From positions 2,790,001-2,854,000 of the forward strand of contig CP060234.1 in assembly GCA_023898685.1 (NCBI GenBank): DNA of 64,000 nt, given 5' to 3'. The number at the start of each line of letters is the position of its first letter. The stretch's first letter is position 1. A program made the position numbers and the translations under genes. Shown one piece after another: positions 1-8,641 of this stretch. This DNA comes from Phycisphaeraceae bacterium. GTDB lineage: Bacteria; Planctomycetota; Phycisphaerae; Phycisphaerales; UBA1924. The notes under the pieces are model-generated. The model made no database searches and was not told the DNA's origin. It saw nothing but the letters and a program-made list of their open reading frames with translations.

Positions 1-19
1 CGACGGGCCCGCTCGCGGT

Positions 20-1474
20 TTACTCGGGGATCAGGGTCCACCCCGGCTTGCCCTGCGCCTTGTGCATGAACATGTAGTGCAGGATCACCTTCACCCAGTG
101 CCCCGCGAGCCCGATCTCGCCGAACGTGTGGCTCAGGTCGCGGCCGTACTCCGGGTAGGCGTCGAAGTCGGGCACGACGGGGTAGACCGTCATCGCCGCG
201 GCCGTCCCGTTGAACAGCCCCGCGCCCGCGGACGCGACGCACCCGGCGCCCATCCTCGCCATCGAGGCCGCGTGGGGCGACTTCTTCCGCCCCAGCATCG
301 CGTTGGCGATGTTCGACGCCACCGCCTTGCCCATCATCGCGCTGGGCATGCCCGTTCTGGGCGGCGTCGCGAAGATCGGTGTGCCCCGCGGGCTCTTTCG
401 GGGCTGGCTGATCGGGTGGGGCGGTGCAAACGCGATGCCCACCGCATAGAGATTGCTGTACTCCGGGTTGACGTAGTATCTGGGCCAGTCCGACGCCTTC
501 CACTCCTCGTAGGGTTTGGCGGAGTAGTCGGCGTCGACCTTCATGAACCCGTTCGGCGCAAACAGCCTCTCGGTGATGTCGCCGCCCTTACGGTCGTGGG
601 CCTTGAGCCCCACCCCCGCGAACGGCGGGAGCAGCATCGCGACGTCAAACTCCTCTTCGTGATCCGTGCCGTCGAGCGTCTCGAAGAGCACACGATCCTC
701 GCACACCTCGTTGACGTGGGCCCGGAAGATCCAGTTCAGCCCCCGCTCGGCGAAGAGCGATTCGGTGAAGATCCGTGAGTGGGTGATATACCCGCCCCGC
801 TTGATGTAGATGCCCCCCATCCCGAAATCGCCCAGGCAATACTCGTTGCTCAGCCAGGTGATCTCGGCCTTGTCACGCACGCCGTGCTTGCGGAGCACGA
901 ACTCGAGATTGGTCACATACTCAAACGCCGCGCCCTGACATGTGCACAGCCCGTGCCCGGTGCCCACCAGGAAGCGCTGGCGTTCGCCCTTCTTCATCCG
1001 ACCGATCGCCTCGTGCACGGCGTCCCGGCACGCGACCGCGTGCTCGGTCGTGCACACCGAGTGGCTGTGACCCTCCGGCCCGAGCCCCTTGGTCGCCCCG
1101 AAGTTGAGCTTGGGGCCCGTGGCGTTGATCAGGTGGTCGTAGGCGAGCCGGGCCCGTTCGCCGTCCCGCGATGGCTCGGTGTACTCGATCTCGACGAACG
1201 GCTTGTCGTGATCGGCCGACCCCTCGGGATGGATCGCCACCGCCCGGGCCTGGTGGAACTCGATCCCGAACTTGTCGTAGACCGGTTTGATCGGGAACTC
1301 GACCTGCGCCGGCTTCATGCACCCAACGCCGACCCAGATGTTCGACGGGATCCAGTTGTACTTCTCCTTGGGTGACACCACGACCACGTCGTGCGAATGG
1401 CCCAGCCACTTCTTCAGGAACGCCGCGGCGGTGTGGCCGGACACGCCGGCGCCAAGCACGACAACTCGGCCCAT
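20..1474 (-). CDS. Sulfide:quinone oxidoreductase-like FAD/NAD(P) disulfide oxidoreductase
   Basis: 484-residue flavoprotein. The N-terminus has a Rossmann dinucleotide motif (GAGVSG, residues 8-13), followed by a PKEKYNWIPSNIWVGVG region typical of sulfide:quinone oxidoreductases (SQR). Cysteines lie at 141, 149, 177 and 179, the last two in HGLCTCQG, and are candidates for the redox-active pair. The C-terminal stretch HWVKVILHYMFMHK (about 459-472) looks like the amphipathic helix that holds SQR on the membrane. The family oxidises sulfide and passes electrons to quinone. I chose the ATG at 1474 because GGGAG lies six bases upstream; an in-frame start 15 codons earlier has no such site. It is transcribed divergently from the OPT transporter gene. 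Other sulfur-metabolism genes are not in view. The superfamily is certain and the sulfide substrate is inferred. Confidence 0.75.
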   Translation of the reverse strand: MGRVVVLGAGVSGHTAAAFLKKWLGHSHDVVVVSPKEKYNWIPSNIWVGVGCMKPAQVEFPIKPVYDKFGIEFHQARAVAIHPEGSADHDKPFVEIEYTEPSRDGERARLAYDHLINATGPKLNFGATKGLGPEGHSHSVCTTEHAVACRDAVHEAIGRMKKGERQRFLVGTGHGLCTCQGAAFEYVTNLEFVLRKHGVRDKAEITWLSNEYCLGDFGMGGIYIKRGGYITHSRIFTESLFAERGLNWIFRAHVNEVCEDRVLFETLDGTDHEEEFDVAMLLPPFAGVGLKAHDRKGGDITERLFAPNGFMKVDADYSAKPYEEWKASDWPRYYVNPEYSNLYAVGIAFAPPHPISQPRKSPRGTPIFATPPRTGMPSAMMGKAVASNIANAMLGRKKSPHAASMARMGAGCVASAGAGLFNGTAAAMTVYPVVPDFDAYPEYGRDLSHTFGEIGLAGHWVKVILHYMFMHKAQGKPGWTLIPE

Positions 1475-1672
1475 GTGATGCTCCCGATGGTCCGCTTGCG
1501 ACTCAGGAGACTGTAACACCGCACCCGGGTCGATAGTGGGCAGAATCCCGATAAGATATTGTTCGGGTTGGCGCCCGGCTCGGGCGGCGGGGCTGCGATT
1601 CTGCTAGCGTACGCAATCCACGGCGTCCGCCAGTCCGGGCGGGGGCCGCTGGCACGGCAGAGGTGTGACGGC

Positions 1673-3844
1673 ATGAGTGACCAGTATGACCCCATCGAGG
1701 GCGCCCCGATCGAGCAGGCCTCCGAGGGCTTTGATCTCGAGACCTATCAGGTCGCCCCGACCTTCGACCAACTCCCCCCGCTCCCAGAGGATGCAAGCCC
1801 CGAGGAGAAGGACCACTTCTGGTACACGCACATCTACCGGGGTGAGCGGGTGCCGCAGCTCACGCTCCGGGCCGTGCTGATGGGCGCCGTCATCGGCATG
1901 GCGATGTCGCTCTCGAATCTCTACACGACGATTAAGCTGGGCTGGGCGTTCGGCGTCGCGATCACCGCCTGCATCATCTCCTACGTCGTCTGGAACGGGC
2001 TCCGCGCCGCCTCGGGGCACCGCCTTTCCAAGATGACCATTCTCGAGAACAACTGCATGCAGTCGACCGCCTCCGCGGCGGGCTACTCGACGGGCGGCAC
2101 CATCGGCACCGCATTCGGCGCCCTTCTGCTCATCCAGGGCCACCATTTCAGCTGGCACTGGATGATCCCGTTCGTCTTCCTCACCGCCGCCCTCGGCGTG
2201 TTCATCGCCGTGCCCATGAAGCGGCAGATGATCAACCACGAGCAGCTCCGCTTCCCAAGCGGCATCGCGGCCGCCGAGACGCTCCGGTCGCTCTACTCCC
2301 ACGGCCGGGAGGCGGCGCAGAAGGCCAACGCCCTCATCGTCGCGCTGTTCGGCGGGATGGCGCTCGCCTTCTACCGCACCTATCCCACGATCCTCGAGGT
2401 CCTGCACGAGTTCGGCAGGATCAAGGACGAGACGCTCGCGAAATTCTCCGAGTTCCCCTTCCGCATCCCCGAGATGCTGCCGTGGAACGGCGAGTGGCTG
2501 AGCGCGAAGTTCCGCAACGTCGGCATCACCGGGTGGGGCCTCGAGCCCAGCCTGCTGCTGGTGGCCGCAGGGATGATCGTGGGCCTGCGCGTCTCGCTCT
2601 CGATGCTCGCCGGCTCGGCGGCGCTCTACTTCGGGGCGGCGCCCGCGATGCTCCAATACGACATCGACCAGATCAACGACAACCCCTCGTATGTCGAGGC
2701 GATCCGCGCCTCCGATGATCGCTGGGGGATCAACCCGGAGTACGCAACTTCCATCAAGGAACTCGGCACCTACATCAAGAACGGCGGCGACATCGCCCGG
2801 ATCAACGACCCCGACGCGGGCTTCGGTTTCTACCCGGTGAACTGGGCCCTGTGGGGCGGCACGTCGATTATGGTTTTCTCGAGCCTCACCGCCGTCGCGA
2901 TGGGGTGGAAGACCATCGCGAGGGCGTTTACGGGCGGGAACGCCGCCGCCGCCGGCGCCACCGAGGCCGATCTCGAGGAGATGAAGAAGATCGAGGTGCC
3001 GCTCTCTTGGATGATCATGGGCATGGTTCCGATCACGATCGGGATCGTCGTGCTCATGATGCTCGCCTTCGAGATGTCGTGGTGGCTCGGGCTGGTCTCG
3101 GTGGTGATGACCTACCCAATCGCGCTCGTTTGCTGCCGCGCGACCGGCGAGACCGACACCACGCCGATCGGCGCGATGGGCAAGGTGACCCAGCTCGTCT
3201 ACGCCGTGCTCGCCAAGGGACAGATCGTGCCCAACCTGATGTCCGCCGGCACCACCGCCGCAGCGGGCGGGGCCTCGGCCGACCTGCTGACCGACCTCAA
3301 GAGCGGCTATCTGCTCGGGGCCAACCCGCGCAAGCAGTTCCTCGCGCAGTTCTTCGGCATCTTCTTCGGCACCCTCATCATCGTCCCGGCGTGGTATCTC
3401 ATGGTGCCCAGCGCGGAGGCGTTCGACGCGATGAACCCGCCCGCCGCGAAGATGTGGGAGGCCGTCGCCCGGGCCCTCACCCAGGGGCTGCACTCCATCC
3501 CCGCGACCGCCCAACTGGCCATTGTCATCGGCGGGCTCATTGGCATCGCCCTCCCGCTCATCCAGGCCTTCCTCCCGCCCAAGGCCCGCCACTATGTGCC
3601 CTCGGCGATGGGTCTGGGCCTCGCCTGGGTCGTGCCCTGGTACAACGCCCTCGGCTTCGCGATGGGTGCCGTCATCGCCTGGATCTGGTCGCTCGCCAAC
3701 AAAAAGTCGGCCGACAAGTTCGTCATCCCGATCGCCTCGGGCGTGGTCGCGGGCGAGGCGCTCATGGCGGCCCTTGTCGCCATCGCGGCCACCGCGATCG
3801 GGCTCTACATCACCCACTTCGGAGGCGGCGCCCCCGGGCACTGA
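1673..3844 (+). CDS. OPT-family oligopeptide transporter
   Basis: 723-residue integral membrane protein of the oligopeptide transporter (OPT) family. A hydrophilic N-terminus of about 60 residues is followed by many hydrophobic segments that run to the C-terminus. Conserved features include the LTLRAVLMGAVIGMAMSLSNLY segment at the first membrane helix and an NNCMQSTASAAGYSTGG motif, typical of bacterial OPT proteins. The family imports oligopeptides or metal chelates using the proton gradient; the substrate cannot be read from the sequence. I chose the ATG at 1673 (MSDQYDPIEG) because the acidic start matches family N-termini and AGAGGTG lies upstream; the frame stays open 38 codons further upstream, but that extension is not protein-like. 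A hairpin terminator follows at 3876. Confidence 0.9.
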   Translation: MSDQYDPIEGAPIEQASEGFDLETYQVAPTFDQLPPLPEDASPEEKDHFWYTHIYRGERVPQLTLRAVLMGAVIGMAMSLSNLYTTIKLGWAFGVAITACIISYVVWNGLRAASGHRLSKMTILENNCMQSTASAAGYSTGGTIGTAFGALLLIQGHHFSWHWMIPFVFLTAALGVFIAVPMKRQMINHEQLRFPSGIAAAETLRSLYSHGREAAQKANALIVALFGGMALAFYRTYPTILEVLHEFGRIKDETLAKFSEFPFRIPEMLPWNGEWLSAKFRNVGITGWGLEPSLLLVAAGMIVGLRVSLSMLAGSAALYFGAAPAMLQYDIDQINDNPSYVEAIRASDDRWGINPEYATSIKELGTYIKNGGDIARINDPDAGFGFYPVNWALWGGTSIMVFSSLTAVAMGWKTIARAFTGGNAAAAGATEADLEEMKKIEVPLSWMIMGMVPITIGIVVLMMLAFEMSWWLGLVSVVMTYPIALVCCRATGETDTTPIGAMGKVTQLVYAVLAKGQIVPNLMSAGTTAAAGGASADLLTDLKSGYLLGANPRKQFLAQFFGIFFGTLIIVPAWYLMVPSAEAFDAMNPPAAKMWEAVARALTQGLHSIPATAQLAIVIGGLIGIALPLIQAFLPPKARHYVPSAMGLGLAWVVPWYNALGFAMGAVIAWIWSLANKKSADKFVIPIASGVVAGEALMAALVAIAATAIGLYITHFGGGAPGH

Positions 3845-3875
3845 CGCTCCCTCGACATCGGGTGGAATCAAGAAG

Positions 3876-3906
3876 CCGCGGGATTCCGATCTCGCGGTTT
3901 TCTTTT
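3876..3906 (+). terminator. Intrinsic terminator after the OPT gene
   Basis: An eight-pair stem (CCGCGGGA with TCTCGCGG, one G-T pair) and a six-base loop are followed by TTTTCTTTT. It lies 31 bases after the OPT stop codon. Confidence 0.75.
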
Positions 3907-4033
3907 CCCGCGAATTAGCCTCTCCCCCGGTCAAGATCGCGCACAGATCACTTCACCGAATCCCCGCCGCCCCGCACGCGTTCCCGGCCGCGCTAAGGTC
4001 CTACGGCCCGCCCCGGGCCCGGAGATCCGCGTC

Positions 4034-5422
4034 ATGCCCGAACACGCCATGCCTTCTCGCCGTGACGTCCTGGCCGCGGGTGTCGGCCTGCTCGCCGCCG
4101 GTGGGCTCGCCCGTGCGCAGTCCACGCCAACAGGGCCCTCGACGCCCACCGCCGCCCCCAAGGGCAAGGCGAAGAACGTCATCTTCATGGTCGCCGACGG
4201 CATGAGCATGGGCACGTTCACGCTGGCCGACACCGCGATCACGCGGCGCACCGGTCGCGGCAGCGCCTGGGCCCGGTTGTGGGACGACCCACGCGCCCGC
4301 CGCTCGATGATGGCCACCCGCTCGCTCGACTCGCTCGTCACCGACTCCGCGGCCGCGGGTTCGACCTGGGGCTGCGGGCGCCGGATCAACAACGGCGAGA
4401 TCAACTGGCACGACGGCGAGGAGTTCGAGCCCATCCTGGTCTCGGCCCACAACGCGGGCAAGGCGACCGGGCTCGTCACCACGACCCGCGTCACCCATGC
4501 CACCCCCGCGTCGTTCATCGCCAACGTGCCCGACCGGAACATGGAGGACGAGATCGCCCGCCAGATCCTCGACCGGCGCGTCGACGTCGTCCTGGGGGGC
4601 GGCGCCAAATACGTCACCCCCGAACTGCTCGCCGAGCACCCCGACATCCGCGCGGTCCGCACGGCCGAGGAGTTGTTCACTTCCGGCAAGCACGAGGGTC
4701 GGCTCGTCGGCGTGTTCTCCAAGGGTCACATGTCCTACGAGCTCGACCGCGAGGCCATCGAGCCCCACATCAAGGACATGGCGATGTTCGCGATCGACCG
4801 GCTCTCGCAGCACCCCGGCGGCTTCGTCATGCAGATCGAGGGCGGCCGCGTCGACCACGGCGGGCACGCCAACGACTTCCCCGCCTCGCTTCACGACATG
4901 ATGGCCTTCGACCTCACCGTCGGCGCCGTCACCCAGTGGGCCAGCCGGCGCGACGACACGCTGGTCATCATCACCACAGACCACGGCAACGGCAACCCCG
5001 ACCTCACCGTGTACGGCGAGAGAAGCCTGAAGGGCTTCGAAACCCTGCTCGGCGCCGGGCACACACTGACCTGGATCACCGAACGCGTGCAGCAAGGCGA
5101 ACGCGACGCGTGGCCCACCCGCCTGCACGACATGATCGCCGAGCACGCGGGCGTTGAACTCTCCGAGGACGAGGTCGACTGGGCGATGCGGCCCCTGCGG
5201 GGCGATCGGGTCAACGGGTTCGACGAGGCCAATCTCTTCGTCTGTGCGCTCGGCGCCGTCATGGCCAACCATTTCGGCGTCGCCTACATCAGCCACAACC
5301 ACACCTCCGAGCATGTCGAGGCGACCGCCTGCGGCCCCGGAGCCGAAACCCTGCCGACGCGGATCGACAACACCTTCCTGCACGGGCTGATGACCCAAGC
5401 GTTGGGCCTGCCCGTGGGCTGA
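4034..5422 (+). CDS. Alkaline phosphatase, Tat-exported
   Basis: 462-residue alkaline phosphatase of the PhoA superfamily, which hydrolyses phosphomonoesters outside the cytoplasm. The N-terminus carries a twin-arginine signal (SRRDVLAAGVG, residues 8-18, then a small-residue hydrophobic run ending ARAQ). Metal-site Asp55 lies in VADGMSMG, the nucleophile Ser105 in VTDSAAAGS, and further metal ligands in the HGGHAND and TTDHGNGNPD motifs. The length fits the family. The start at 4034 has GGAG nine bases upstream; an internal ATG five codons later is possible. It appears to be a single-gene unit between the OPT terminator and tRNA-Tyr. I saw no Pho-box-like repeats, so phosphate regulation cannot be claimed. 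Confidence 0.9.
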   Translation: MPEHAMPSRRDVLAAGVGLLAAGGLARAQSTPTGPSTPTAAPKGKAKNVIFMVADGMSMGTFTLADTAITRRTGRGSAWARLWDDPRARRSMMATRSLDSLVTDSAAAGSTWGCGRRINNGEINWHDGEEFEPILVSAHNAGKATGLVTTTRVTHATPASFIANVPDRNMEDEIARQILDRRVDVVLGGGAKYVTPELLAEHPDIRAVRTAEELFTSGKHEGRLVGVFSKGHMSYELDREAIEPHIKDMAMFAIDRLSQHPGGFVMQIEGGRVDHGGHANDFPASLHDMMAFDLTVGAVTQWASRRDDTLVIITTDHGNGNPDLTVYGERSLKGFETLLGAGHTLTWITERVQQGERDAWPTRLHDMIAEHAGVELSEDEVDWAMRPLRGDRVNGFDEANLFVCALGAVMANHFGVAYISHNHTSEHVEATACGPGAETLPTRIDNTFLHGLMTQALGLPVG

Positions 5423-5572
5423 ACGTCCGGATACCGGCCGATTCCTCGGGCCGCCGAGGGCTCGTAGGGGTTGGATCGAAAGCAGGGCCAGGCCCGGACG
5501 ATCGGGGCCCGTCCCGCTTGAACGTCGCCGCCCAGCCCGGCTACGATGCCCCTCGCCGAAGAGGCGACCCCA

Positions 5573-5655
5573 GGGCGTGTACCCAAGTGGCCAAAGGGGG
5601 CAGACTGTAAATCTGCTGGCGGATGCCTTCGCTGGTTCGAATCCAGCCGCGCCCA
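5573..5655 (+). tRNA. tRNA-Tyr (anticodon GTA)
   Basis: The seven-pair acceptor stem GGGCGTG/CGCGCCC has one G-T pair. The anticodon stem GCAGA/TCTGC encloses the loop CTGTAAA, which reads GTA. A long class II variable arm is present, and the T-arm has TGGTTCGAATCCA. The discriminator is A5655, and CCA is not encoded (TTG follows). Length is 83 nt. Confidence 0.95.
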
Positions 5656-5657
5656 TT

Positions 5658-5683
5658 GCCCCGCGAAAGCGGGGCGTTTTTTT
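5658..5683 (+). terminator. Intrinsic terminator after tRNA-Tyr
   Basis: A perfect seven-pair stem (GCCCCGC/GCGGGGC) with a GAAA tetraloop is followed by G and seven T residues. It starts three bases after the tRNA. Confidence 0.9.
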
Positions 5684-5704
5684 GTGGGCTGGGACGCGGC
5701 CCAG

Positions 5705-6322
5705 TCACCCGGACGCGGGCGAACGATCGCGGGAGGCCGCGACGCGAGTGCACACGAATTGCACACTCCGGGCGGCGGCGAAGATGAGCACCAGGTACAC
5801 CGCGGCGTTGCCGCCGATCGCGGAGAGGCTCACCTCGTAGTCGCCCGCACCGGTTGGCCCGTGAAAGGCCTCGGTCAGTTCGCCGTTGATGAAGCCCACC
5901 CCGGCCTGCATCCCAAAGAGGTCGATCGTGCTGCACGCGTGCGAGCGGCAAGGGAAGCCCACACGCCTGTACTCCGCGTAGCAGCCCCGCACCTGGTCGG
6001 ACGCACTCCGATCGAATCTCGAGGGATGCGTCGGCCAGCGGAACGCACCGGGAGCATCCGAGAAAAGGCTAGAAAGCGGGGCCGTGCCGCTCCGACTCGC
6101 GACCGCCACGGCGATGTCCCGCGTCAGGTGCGCCTCCCTGCTCTGGCGGAAGTCACTTGTCACGACAGAATCAAATGGAGGATTGCGCCACCCAGTGGCA
6201 TTCGCGTTCGCGATGATGAGTTTGGGGATCACAAATGCGGCCCAGACCGCGGTCGCGACGGCGACTGCGATCACGAGCAGACGGACGGACTTTCCTTGAA
6301 CGTTTCCCGCGGTGTGCGTCAT
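5705..6322 (-). CDS. Hypothetical two-helix membrane protein
   Basis: 205-residue protein that I do not recognise. One hydrophobic segment lies near the N-terminus (about 14-36, LLVIAVAVATAVWAAFVIPKL). A second lies near the C-terminus (about 175-192, GGNAAVYLVLIFAAA). The 130-residue stretch between them is soluble and carries three cysteines. The likely topology is two anchors with an external domain. I chose the ATG at 6322 because GAGGGA lies upstream; the 13 codons before it look non-coding. It is convergent with tRNA-Tyr and stands alone on its strand. Confidence 0.6.
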   Translation of the reverse strand: MTHTAGNVQGKSVRLLVIAVAVATAVWAAFVIPKLIIANANATGWRNPPFDSVVTSDFRQSREAHLTRDIAVAVASRSGTAPLSSLFSDAPGAFRWPTHPSRFDRSASDQVRGCYAEYRRVGFPCRSHACSTIDLFGMQAGVGFINGELTEAFHGPTGAGDYEVSLSAIGGNAAVYLVLIFAAARSVQFVCTRVAASRDRSPASG

Positions 6323-6420
6323 GCCCCGTTCCCTCGTGGAAAGACGCGCCCTGCGCTGCATCGTGAGTCGAAGATCAACAGTACCGGGCGATCGCCGGCA
6401 CCCGCCGACCTACATCCATC

Positions 6421-7059
6421 TCAGAACCCCGCCGCCTCCAGCCACGCCGACGGCTTCTCGTCGAGCGCCGTCGCGATCGTCAGCAGGCTCTCGACGCTGG
6501 GCAGATGCGCCCCTCGTTCGATCGAGCTGAGCTGGCTTACGCTGACGCCCGAGTGTTCGCTCAGGTCCTTGAGCGTCCAGCCCCGCCCCGTTCGAGTCAG
6601 CCTGATCTGCCGCCCCAGCTCGCTCCGCAGGCGGTCCTGGGGGCGCCCTCCCAGGTTGAACGCGGCGGCGGCCTGGGCGAGCACGCGGCTCAGATCCTCG
6701 GTCGAGAAGGGCTTGGCGACATAGTCAAACACGTCCTGCTTGAACGTCTCGCGCATCGAGTCCAGCGTCGGGTAGCCAGTCACCACGATCACACACAGCC
6801 TGGGCCAGCGCCGCCGGATCTCGGCGAGCACCCCCTGCCCGTCCGATTCGCCCATCTTCATGTCCAGCAGCACGACGTCCGGCATCCGGCTCTCGCACGC
6901 CTCGTAGAGCATCTCGGGGTCGGCCGCGGTGCGCAGATCATGCCCCGCGGGATCGAGCACCGCGTGCAGGAACTCACGGAAATCCGCGTCATCGTCCACC
7001 GCCACGATCGAGAGCGGGGGGACCTGGGGGGCCTGGGGGCTCGGCGGCGCGTCGTTCAT
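6421..7059 (-). CDS. Response regulator with XRE-type helix-turn-helix output
   Basis: 212-residue two-component response regulator. The receiver domain spans about 16-130, with the acidic pocket Asp22-24, phosphoacceptor Asp66 (VVLLDMKMG), Thr94 (VVTGYPT) and Lys116 (VAKPF). After a short linker, residues about 148-205 form a Cro/C1 (XRE)-type helix-turn-helix (LKDLSEHSGVSVSQLSSIERG). OmpR, NarL or NtrC-type outputs are more usual, so this pairing is uncommon. The gene overlaps the histidine kinase gene upstream by four bases (ATGA), so the two are translated together and very probably form a cognate pair. The DNA target is unknown. Confidence 0.9.
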   Translation of the reverse strand: MNDAPPSPQAPQVPPLSIVAVDDDADFREFLHAVLDPAGHDLRTAADPEMLYEACESRMPDVVLLDMKMGESDGQGVLAEIRRRWPRLCVIVVTGYPTLDSMRETFKQDVFDYVAKPFSTEDLSRVLAQAAAAFNLGGRPQDRLRSELGRQIRLTRTGRGWTLKDLSEHSGVSVSQLSSIERGAHLPSVESLLTIATALDEKPSAWLEAAGF

Positions 7060-8570
7060 GGTTGCTCCTCACGATCGGCGGCGGAGGCCGGGGGCCCCAG
7101 CGGACGGCGGGGCATCACGATCTCGAAGACCGCGCCGGGCCCGTCTCTGCGGTTGCTTGCGATGATGGTACCGGCGTGCTCGCGGACGATGCCCTCCGCG
7201 ACCGCCAGCCCCAGCCCGGTTCCCTTGCTGTCCAGCCGCGTCGAGACGAACGGGTCGAACAGCGTCGGCAGCACGTCGGGGTCGATCCCGGGTCCGTTGT
7301 CGACCACGCGGACTGTGATCCACCCGACGCCATCCCGCGTCTCGGCCTCCGCCGAGACCTCGACCGTGCCGTCCTTCGCCTGCCCGTTCGACCGGAACGC
7401 GTCAACAGCGTTGCGGACCAGGTTCACGAAAACCTGCACCATCCGATCGGCGTCGCACTCCAGCCGCACGCCGTCGCCCACCGTGTGCCGGATCGTCAGC
7501 CCCGTGGTCACTCGGTCGAGTCGCACGAGTGTGATCGCCTCATCGAGGATCGCCGCGAGCTCGGCCTCGGCATACTCGGGCTCTCGGGCCCTTGCGAAGT
7601 CGAGCAGCCCGTCGCTCAGCCGCTCCAGCCGCCCGATGACACGCCCCAGCAACTCGGCCTGCGACGGCTCGAGAGGCCGGGATGGGTCGGCCAGCAGCCG
7701 CTCGACCAGCCCCTTCGCCACCGCGAGCGGCGTGTTCAGCTCGTGGGCGATGCCCGCGGACATCATCCCCAGGCTCATCAGCCGGTCGGCGCCTTCGAGG
7801 TTCCGCTTCGCGTTCTCGAGCAAGTGGTTCTTGCGTTTCAGGTCGGCCGCGACCAACTCGAGCTCGTCGAGCGCCTTGGCGAGCGCCGTCTCATGCCTGC
7901 GGATGCTCTGGATCGCGTTGTTCCGCGAACGCATGATCTCGCCCATCTCGTCCGCGGGGATCGCGCTGTCGTCAACCAGCTCACGCCCACCGTCGCCCCG
8001 CTCGACCGCCCGGTCGGCTTCGAGCAGCACACGAATCGGGCCGTACACGTTCCGAGGCAGCACGAAGATCTCGAGCGCCGCGGCGATCAGGGCATAGACC
8101 GCGACGAGCGCCGCGATGAGCAGCCCGTAGACACCCCACGCCGCCCGGCGCGCCGAAGCCAGCCTCGCCCCGACGAGTACGCACGAGTCGCCCGATCCGC
8201 CGGCCCGCCAGGTCAGTCCAGGTTCCACATCCAATCCGATCGGCCCGTCCGCGCCCCGCAGGCGGGCGGCATCGGCCGGTGTGAGACCCAGCGACGCGGG
8301 ATCTCCGCGGCGGACAATGAGCAGGTCGTTGTAGGCCTCCGGGGGCGGCGCGCCCGATAGCACCGCCCGGGCGGTTCGCTCCGCGAACGCGCCCTCGGCT
8401 TCGCTGACGACCTGTTGCACCGCCGGCCGGACTGCCACCAGCAGGACCAGTGTCAGCAACACCGAGAAGACCGAGTGCAGGAAGATCAGCTTCTTGCGGA
8501 TGCGCATCGACGCCAGCAGCCCCTTGGGCTGCCGGGCCGTGCCCCGGTTTGGACGGTCCTCGTCCGGCAT
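7056..8570 (-). CDS. Membrane sensor histidine kinase
   Basis: 504-residue sensor kinase. One membrane helix spans about 29-50 and a second about 147-170. The roughly 95-residue segment between them is the likely external sensor and matches no domain I know. A HAMP-like linker (about 172-225) leads into a coiled coil and the dimerisation box with phosphoacceptor His276 (GIAHELNTP). The ATPase domain shows the N box (Asn387), the G1 box DNGPG (424-428) and the G2 box GTGLGL (450-455). The start is uncertain: an ATG at 8507 would remove 21 hydrophilic residues. It is the first gene of a two-gene operon with the XRE-type regulator and is divergent from the rsmB-like gene. Confidence 0.9.
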   Translation of the reverse strand: MPDEDRPNRGTARQPKGLLASMRIRKKLIFLHSVFSVLLTLVLLVAVRPAVQQVVSEAEGAFAERTARAVLSGAPPPEAYNDLLIVRRGDPASLGLTPADAARLRGADGPIGLDVEPGLTWRAGGSGDSCVLVGARLASARRAAWGVYGLLIAALVAVYALIAAALEIFVLPRNVYGPIRVLLEADRAVERGDGGRELVDDSAIPADEMGEIMRSRNNAIQSIRRHETALAKALDELELVAADLKRKNHLLENAKRNLEGADRLMSLGMMSAGIAHELNTPLAVAKGLVERLLADPSRPLEPSQAELLGRVIGRLERLSDGLLDFARAREPEYAEAELAAILDEAITLVRLDRVTTGLTIRHTVGDGVRLECDADRMVQVFVNLVRNAVDAFRSNGQAKDGTVEVSAEAETRDGVGWITVRVVDNGPGIDPDVLPTLFDPFVSTRLDSKGTGLGLAVAEGIVREHAGTIIASNRRDGPGAVFEIVMPRRPLGPPASAADREEQP

Positions 8571-8641
8571 CTCGCGTGCAATGTACGCGGGATCGCCCCG
8601 ACGTCGCCCGGACGGCCCCCCGATGTCGCGTAGACTCGCCG

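Noticed and set aside
1604..3934. 776-codon open frame opposite the OPT transporter gene
   Set aside because: It is antisense to a clear membrane-protein gene. Its product is very rich in Arg, Gly, Asp and His, the signature of a reverse-frame shadow in GC-rich DNA.
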